64,000 nucleotides of DNA from Annona cherimola (Eukaryota > Streptophyta > Magnoliopsida > Magnoliales > Annonaceae), in the NCBI GenBank assembly GCA_030490835.1, contig CM059971.1, forward strand, positions 56,654,012 through 56,718,011, given 5' to 3'. Below, in pieces: positions 57,972 to 64,000 of the stretch. Position 1 is the stretch's first letter, and each line of letters opens with the position of its first letter. A model generated the notes under the pieces. It was not told where the DNA came from. It saw only the letters and a list, made by a program, of their open reading frames with translations, and did no database searches. The translations under genes were made by a program, and so were the position numbers.

Positions 57972-59574
57972 TAGCAATTTTCCTTTACATATAAAATGTT
58001 GCCAGCAAAACATAACTCATCATTGCTAACAAGGTGAGTTGACCACCTTGTACTCTCTATTTAAAAGCCACCAATGTCCAAACTGTCTGCATTAAAGAAA
58101 AATTTCTTTCAAGAAAAAAAACAAGTAACAACATGGTAAGAAAATCATTATGAGGAAGATTTTGGTGGCCCACCAATATTACTGATCACACCCATTATTG
58201 AGGTTATTATTTAATTTTTTATTTCATTTATGATAATTCTGTACAAATATGATGGCGATCCTAACCTTATATAGATAAACAAGATAATCCAAACCGTTAG
58301 ATGTGTGTAAAATTTAGTTTTGCGCAACGAAATAATTTTAGATCATGTGTGAACACCTTGTTTGATCATTAGATTTGGCCAATTACAACTCTGCCTTCTT
58401 AATTATTGTATTAGTGGAAATTGTAACAAGATTGGTTTAAACTATTAAAGGTTTAGTTGAAAACATAATTTCATAATCTACACCATGGAGTCAAGATTAA
58501 ATTAGTTATTTTCTATGATCTATGTGTCAAACCTATGATCAGAGTTTGATTAGTGATTTAAATTAACAATTATAATAGTTTATGACTTACTTGACACCAC
58601 CCATATAGTAGATCTGGAACTGAAATAAAAATATAAAAGAAATAGTAAATGAGTGAATTTTAGTGTGAAAAGTTTAGTGTGGGGACTTCATAGTATAATT
58701 AAGGAATGACCAAGTTTTCATCTTAGAATATTTATTATATTGAAAATTAAAAATCATAGAATTTTAGCTCAGATAGGGTTGAATGATGGTTAGGTTTAGT
58801 TGTACTAATTGATTTTTAATAATTTTTATACAACAAAATTGAAGCCAAAAATTTTATATGATGAATATCACTTAAAAAATAAAAATATATTTTTGGATGA
58901 TATAAATATGGGTAATAATTAATGTGATTTGAAGCATCCTTAAACTCATACCTTTATCTAGTAGAATAAAAATATAGAAATACATATAAATAATTAATAT
59001 TTTGTGCAAAAAATATTTATTTTGGTTAATTCATATAGTTATTTATATATGATAGAAATTTCATACTAATATGATTTGATTTGATTATAAACAAAAATTA
59101 GGAGAATTTGGTGTATCTGATTTCATCAAGTATGCTCAGATAGGGGAATAATTAGAGCGAAATTTTAAAATCAAATATTAATTATCAAAAGTAACAAAAT
59201 TAGAATTTGTAATTACTAACTTAATTCATGAGAAAAATTTTCATAAATTATTTAGAGAATTTTAAGAATTTTATTAAATAAGACTATATTATTAACAATT
59301 AGTGTGTTTAAAAAAAGTTCATCTATACCCATATTAAATTTGAGGTTGAATTAATTACTAATTGATAATTAAAGATATAAAAATTATATTTAATGATGGA
59401 GATTGATTAATTGAATTAGAAAATTATTATAGATAATTAAGAAAATATAAACTTAGAAACTAAAGAAGTAATATTTAGATTTTATGGAATACTTAATAAT
59501 TGTCTAGTTACTTTTATTAATTTGAGAAGTAATAATTGATGATATAAAGATGATTTTTAAAAATATATATTAAT
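57972..59574. other. AT-rich intergenic DNA, no gene recognised
   Basis: No supported coding frame or RNA. Nothing structured was seen. Confidence 0.55.
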
Positions 59575-60355
59575 TGTTGGTACTGAGTTTATGACAACAC
59601 CCAAGAGGGGAGGAGTAAATTGGGTATTTAAAAAAATTCTTTGCTTAATCAGAAATTATCCTTTTTTGTAGAATTAATCCCCTCAATGAAACGACCAGTG
59701 AGGTGAAGTGAAATAGTGCAGTAGAAAGAATAAAACACAAACAATCAATCCACGTCAAGAGACAACTATATATAGTGGTTCGGGCAACCTCCCCTATTCC
59801 ACTCTTCCAAGCACACACCCGTTGTGGTTTGGGTTCCACTATTGTATTGTTAATACAACTTAGAGTAACAACTCTCTTCTAGATTCTAGCTCTAGGGGGC
59901 TTGTACAATCTCAGCACAAGTAGGTGTCGAGTTTTACTCCAATCATATACTACTTTGCCTTTACTTGGTTTCGGACTCCAATGCCAAACCAAGTGGGAAA
60001 AATAAGTAAACAATGAATAGAAAAGATCTATACATTACAGATTGTGTAGACAGTTTCCTGCACGTAGAAGAACTTGTGGAACCAGTTGTTGATTGAGCAA
60101 TGTAGCTTTCAGTAGTTTAAATGCCAAGTTTTTCTTCAAACTTCTTGTACGTAAATTTAAATGCAAAAGAGAGTGGAAGGTGAGCTCATTTAATATTTTT
60201 CCAACTTCATTTACGTTCTCTTGATGCTCCTTAAATAATGAGAAGTAAATTCGAACATTTGGTGGTAAATGACGTGCATTTAATGCGCCAACGTTCAAAT
60301 TTTTTCGACCATTGTGAGCCAAGTCGTATTTAGAGTCAACTTGGTATGCGATAAG
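59575..60355 (-). repeat. Truncated copia LTR, reverse orientation, same family as 37183-38804
   Basis: It starts TGTTGG and, read on the minus strand, parallels the 3' half of the LTR at 37183-38804: GTGGTTCGGGCAACCTCCC against GGGAGGTTGCCCGAACCAC, CTAGCTCTAGGGGGC against GCCCCCTAGAGCTAG, and CCCAAGAGGGGAGG against CCTCCCCTCTTGGG. It ends in the first hairpin module (AAGTCGTATTTAGAGTCAAC at about 60321). It is diverged, and the 5' half of the LTR is missing. Confidence 0.7.
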
Positions 60356-60384
60356 GTTTTGAATTATTTGAAATTATTATGTTT

Positions 60385-60566
60385 TATGAGAGATGTGAGA
60401 GAAGAGAAAGAGAGAAAGAGAGAAAGTGAGAGACAAGGAAGAAGAGAAATTAGAGAGAAAAAAAAGAAAAAAGAGTGAGAAGCTAGAGAGAAAGATAAAG
60501 AAAAGAAGAGAGGAGAGAGAGAGAGAGCAGAGAAAGAAGAGAAAAAAGGGAGAGATAGAGAAGAAT

Positions 60567-60601
<35 letters not shown>

Positions 60602-60700
60602 TATGGAGAGACAAAAAAGAAGGTAAAGAGAAAGGAAAGGAATTAGAAAAAGAAAGAGAGAGAAAAGAAACAGAATAATAGAGAAAAGGAAAGCGCAATT
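60385..60700. repeat. (GA)n-rich low-complexity tract
   Basis: Over 300 bp of GAGA/GAAAGA sequence with a pure (GA)n core near 60568-60595. A minus-strand serine/leucine frame here is a repeat artefact. It lies close to the truncated end of the copia LTR. Confidence 0.85.
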
Positions 60701-61665
60701 AATTAACAACAGCGCAATCTAAATCTAAACTAGGAAAACATTTAAAAAATTACAAAAGTAAAATTTAATCTACATAAACGGTAAAAGAAAATGCATTAAC
60801 TTTTATCTAAAAAATACAAAGCAGGAAATAAAATATTAAATAAAGTAATAAATCTAATATAAAAATTAAAACTACAAAATTAACAACTACAAGACACTAA
60901 AAATAAATTACAAAGCAAAAATAAAAATAAAGTTACATTATCCGAAGCGAAAAGCGAATCTCCACCATAGGGTCCTTTATTACTTGCCTCACTTGGCTAA
61001 AGGGAGGTCCCACAAGGGAAAGAGGTTGTGTATTTGACGTATAACATATAAACCCATGTAGAAAACTTTGATTCCATAGATGAAATTCATGATGAAGCCA
61101 CATAAAAACTTAGCCTTTATCAATACTAGTTTGCTAGATACTTCAATAGTAAAGTTATTTATAAGCCTTACATGCTGGTGATTTAGTCCTTCATAAATCC
61201 ATCTTTTCTATGTATTATAACCACCATAATTTTTCACCAAATTAGGATGGTCCTTTAAAGACATTTGACAATTGTTCTTATGTTCCAAAAATGATTGATG
61301 ACCATCCCATATCTAGAGTATGAAATGCTCAAAATGTAACGCGTTTTTACACGTAAAATGGTCTTAAAACCCATTATACATTTTTGAGAACTAAAGGGCA
61401 ATGCTACTCCATACTAAAAATCTTTTGATCATATCAAAGGTCATTACACTACATTTCCAGGCAATGTTTGCTTCTTATTGTTGTATAATAGCAAGAGTGG
61501 TACCATAATGGAACCGATAAGTTCCATTACGCACCTATACCAAGTACGTTTATAGGACGCTAGTTGAGAGATCAACTTCTAGAGATTTTGAGATTTTTTA
61601 TTCAACTTTAGTTTTCTAGGTTGAGACCCACGAGCTGGAGTAATAATAAAATACCCCTGATGATA
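60701..61665. other. Intergenic, no gene recognised
   Basis: AT-rich to about 60940, then a more balanced block (60950-61660) with no recognised domain. Confidence 0.5.
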
Positions 61666-61937
61666 GGGGATGTTTGTTAATATGCCGTGGGAAACGTGGG
61701 AGGAAAATGGTAGGGGCAGGGATTTCAAAGCACCTTGTTAATCAATCAATTACCATATTTTTCCACTTTTATCATTATATTCTAATCATTTTTCTTATCA
61801 ACTACCTTCCAACAAACCTATTTATTCCAACTTTACCCCTATCATTTCATATCAATTACACAATTTTCAAAATATTCTATTTTCTACTCTCACCAAATAC
61901 AACATTTCCCACAACTTTTACCTTCCCAAACGTCCCC
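61666..61937. mobile_element. Tourist-like MITE relative
   Basis: The ends GGGGATGTTTGTTAA and TTCCCAAACGTCCCC, 272 bp, are flanked by ATA on both sides (61663-61665 and 61938-61940). The interior has the family's pyrimidine-rich TTATCATTATATTC..CCAACTTTACCCC layout. Confidence 0.65.
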
Positions 61938-63074
61938 ATAGTGTCTTATTAAATATTGCGTGTTTCCTCTGATCTGGTTGAACTATAAATTTAACTCTTT
62001 CAATCATCCGCAAAATACATTACTAATTTTTAGTATATCATCAATTTTTTTTTAATTAAGTGAAAAATTGACATTTATAATTTAGTATTTTATTTTCTTA
62101 TTTATGTACAATAATTCTTCATAACTTTACTTCATATCTTGCTTCTCCTGATCGTCATCCTTTTGAAGATAAATGTGCCCATGTGATTAGTGTTTGCTCT
62201 TGGTGTAGCAAAATTTAAGCTAGAAAGGATAATAGGAAGAGATTTTTTAGAGTAGTCACAAGCTATTGGGTCTTCTTCGTCTACTGCCATTAGGTCTTCA
62301 ATTGTTCCTTTTAAAGTATTTTATTTATAAAGTCTACTTCATTTCCCATGAAATTTTACTCAACAACCCAACAAGTGAAGCTTTGGGTGCTAGCAAGTGT
62401 TGTCTGATCGTCTTGATTCAAGGGGAATTGATTTCTAATTTTATCCTTTTTCTATCTGTAAAATTCTAAAATTAGCAATCTAATTTAAATTTTTTTAAAT
62501 AAAATTTTATAATTTATCATAAACGTGGCTTTGGTAACTTTTTCTCTATTGCACCCTTAGACATGAGAAGCCTTGAGATTTACTGTATTTTAGGAATCAA
62601 CTCATGGTAAATAGTAAAATTTCACCCATTTTTTTCCCGAAATAGCAAACTAAGTTCGTTTACACATCGAGGTCTATAATCCAAAATATTACAATTATTT
62701 TACTAAATACAAACTAATTTTAGTACCTAAGAAACTAGATAATGGAGATAAGTCTCCCATTGGGTTGTACTTGTACCTTCTTAATTATCCCTAAGCCTGC
62801 AATGTTATGTTTTAATTTCAAAAGACATGATTATGTTACTTAGTATTTTGGCATTTATTTTGTAGTTGAACTCGCAACTTACTTCGTGAAAACTTAAAGG
62901 TTCAATCCCTCAAATAAGAAAAATCTTTTGAGAAGGAATTATATTCCTAAATATTTTGGCGTTTAAATTTAATAGTGATAATAAAAAATAATTTAATGTT
63001 TAAAATTATTTGAACCCTTGTCATAATCTTAAAGTCGTACCACTTTGTGATTCACATTAACCATTTTATAAAGG
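61938..63074. other. Intergenic, no gene recognised
   Basis: No supported gene. Near 62870-62920 a B-box-like AGGTTCAATCCC is preceded by GTAGTTGAACTCGC, possibly another degenerate SINE. Confidence 0.45.
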
Positions 63075-63254
63075 GACTGACCTCTTAGGTCGGCCTTTAC
63101 TTAGGTTGGCCTAAAAAATACATTTTTTGGTATTTTTTATTTTTTATTTACAACTTGTTAAGCTAGGTTTATTAAATTAATGAACCAAATTTTACAATTT
63201 TTGGATTTTTGAGTATTTTTCAAAGATTTTTAAACACAACGACGTTGTCGTAAA
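63075..63254. mobile_element. Half of a foldback MITE, cut by an LTR
   Basis: It starts GGGACTGACCTCTTAGGTCG and has the family core (ACTTGTTAAGCTAGGTTTAT, CCAAATTTTACAATTTTTGG). The right arm is missing because sequence beginning TGTAACGCCTCG starts at 63255. Confidence 0.55.
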
Positions 63255-64000
63255 TGTAACGCCTCGACCTATGAGCGCATCATGTGAAACCATACTCCAC
63301 GGATCTCTTTTGAGTGATGAGGCTTGTGAATAAAACTATGGTTTTGTCTTTACACAAGTAATTTTTTTTTTTTTTTCTAATTTGTCTAAAAATTAGTCTA
63401 TATATTTTTTTCATTCTTTTTGTCTAAGATTCGACAACATTCCGTTTGTATATAGGGCATTTGGGTGAAGGCTTGGTTACCATTTAATGGCAGATCCCTT
63501 TTCTATAAACCTACTAAACATCACATAACCTGTATCATCTTAGTATTTTATTTAGATAATCTTTTTTTTGCATCTAGATTTGATCCAACTTAATATAAAT
63601 CATAATACACATTCCTAAGTTCATTTATCTCTTGTTTATACAATCATGTACCTCATCAATTCACCTATTGCTTCAAATAATTTGAAACATCAAAGCCTTA
63701 TACATGCCCATAAAACTTACATAACTATGAGCTATAAATATAAATTGGATGCCCACATCAAACTCAAAGAACATAGCTTCACTACCAAGAGATTCTTTTG
63801 ACTCATTTGATTAACCTGCAACCGCTGGTTAGTCAAAATAGTGAGTATATTATACTTAGTAAGCAGGAATAAAATTAAACAACAAAATCTATGTTCAACC
63901 ATTTACACATGTTTCACAATCTCGTGTATGCTTTGCAAGATATGTACATGAACTTGGAGCTTGAAACTTGCCACTTGTAACTTGAGGGATGAATGACACT
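63255..64000 (+). repeat. LTR start running off the window (TGTAACGCCTCG)
   Basis: It begins TGTAACGCCTCGACC immediately inside a foldback element. GTGAGTATATTATACTTAGT and AAGCAGG follow at about 63841, the same order as at 40945. The end lies beyond the window. Confidence 0.45.

Noticed and set aside
60483..60698. Serine/leucine-rich minus-strand frame
   Set aside because: Direct product of the (GA)n tract; not a protein.
1..64000. CRISPR arrays, bacterial operons, phage or defence-island signatures
   Set aside because: No regularly spaced identical repeats, ribosome-binding sites or prokaryotic gene packing; all evidence is plant nuclear.

Overview
This is nuclear DNA from a flowering plant. 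The evidence is an intronless SUVH2/SUVH9-type gene, an L1 LINE carrying the plant-type RNase H domain, RTE LINE tails, a Ty1/copia element, hAT, PIF/Harbinger and Mutator-like insertions, and very AT-rich intergenic DNA. I cannot name the species. No bacterial-type operons, CRISPR arrays or rRNA genes were seen.

Layout. 1-10.7 kb is a transposon nest: a 1.87-kb hAT-type element with MITEs inside it, then head-to-tail RTE LINE 3' fragments split by four later insertions, then an eroded copia LTR. 10.7-22 kb is mostly unassigned, with MITEs, a second hAT-type element (exact 8-bp target duplication), a foldback element and RTE tails; one short minus-strand reading block near 13.3 kb may be a terminal coding exon. 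22.17-24.14 kb (minus) holds the one confident intact protein gene, a 656-residue SUVH2/9-like protein with SRA, pre-SET and degenerate SET domains and no post-SET. 24.5-32.6 kb upstream of it is a diverged AT-rich repeat array containing foldback insertions and a perfect 88-bp tandem duplication. 33.3-39.1 kb holds an RNase H remnant, an LTR-like segment, a 5'-truncated Ty1/copia element with a complete 1.62-kb 3' LTR, and a SINE touching that LTR. 39,704-47,555 is a large Mutator-like element (about 190-bp inverted ends, 8-bp duplication) containing a long LTR-like segment and a 5'-truncated L1 LINE. 47.6-64 kb is AT-rich and gene-poor, with Mutator-type foldback elements, tandem repeats, a second copia LTR in reverse orientation and orphan LTR starts.

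How the parts relate. The SUVH2/9 family is known to bind methylated DNA and help recruit RNA polymerase V for RNA-directed DNA methylation, which silences transposons. The LINE here has decayed over 3.5 kb by stop codons only, each derivable from TGG by one G-to-A change, the pattern expected of methylated-cytosine deamination. That link is inference. I did not find a convincing undescribed biological system; the most unusual items are the foldback family with a shared core and different termini, the hairpin-module array in the copia LTR, the large nested Mutator-like element, and a possible small-RNA hairpin at 9.6-9.7 kb.
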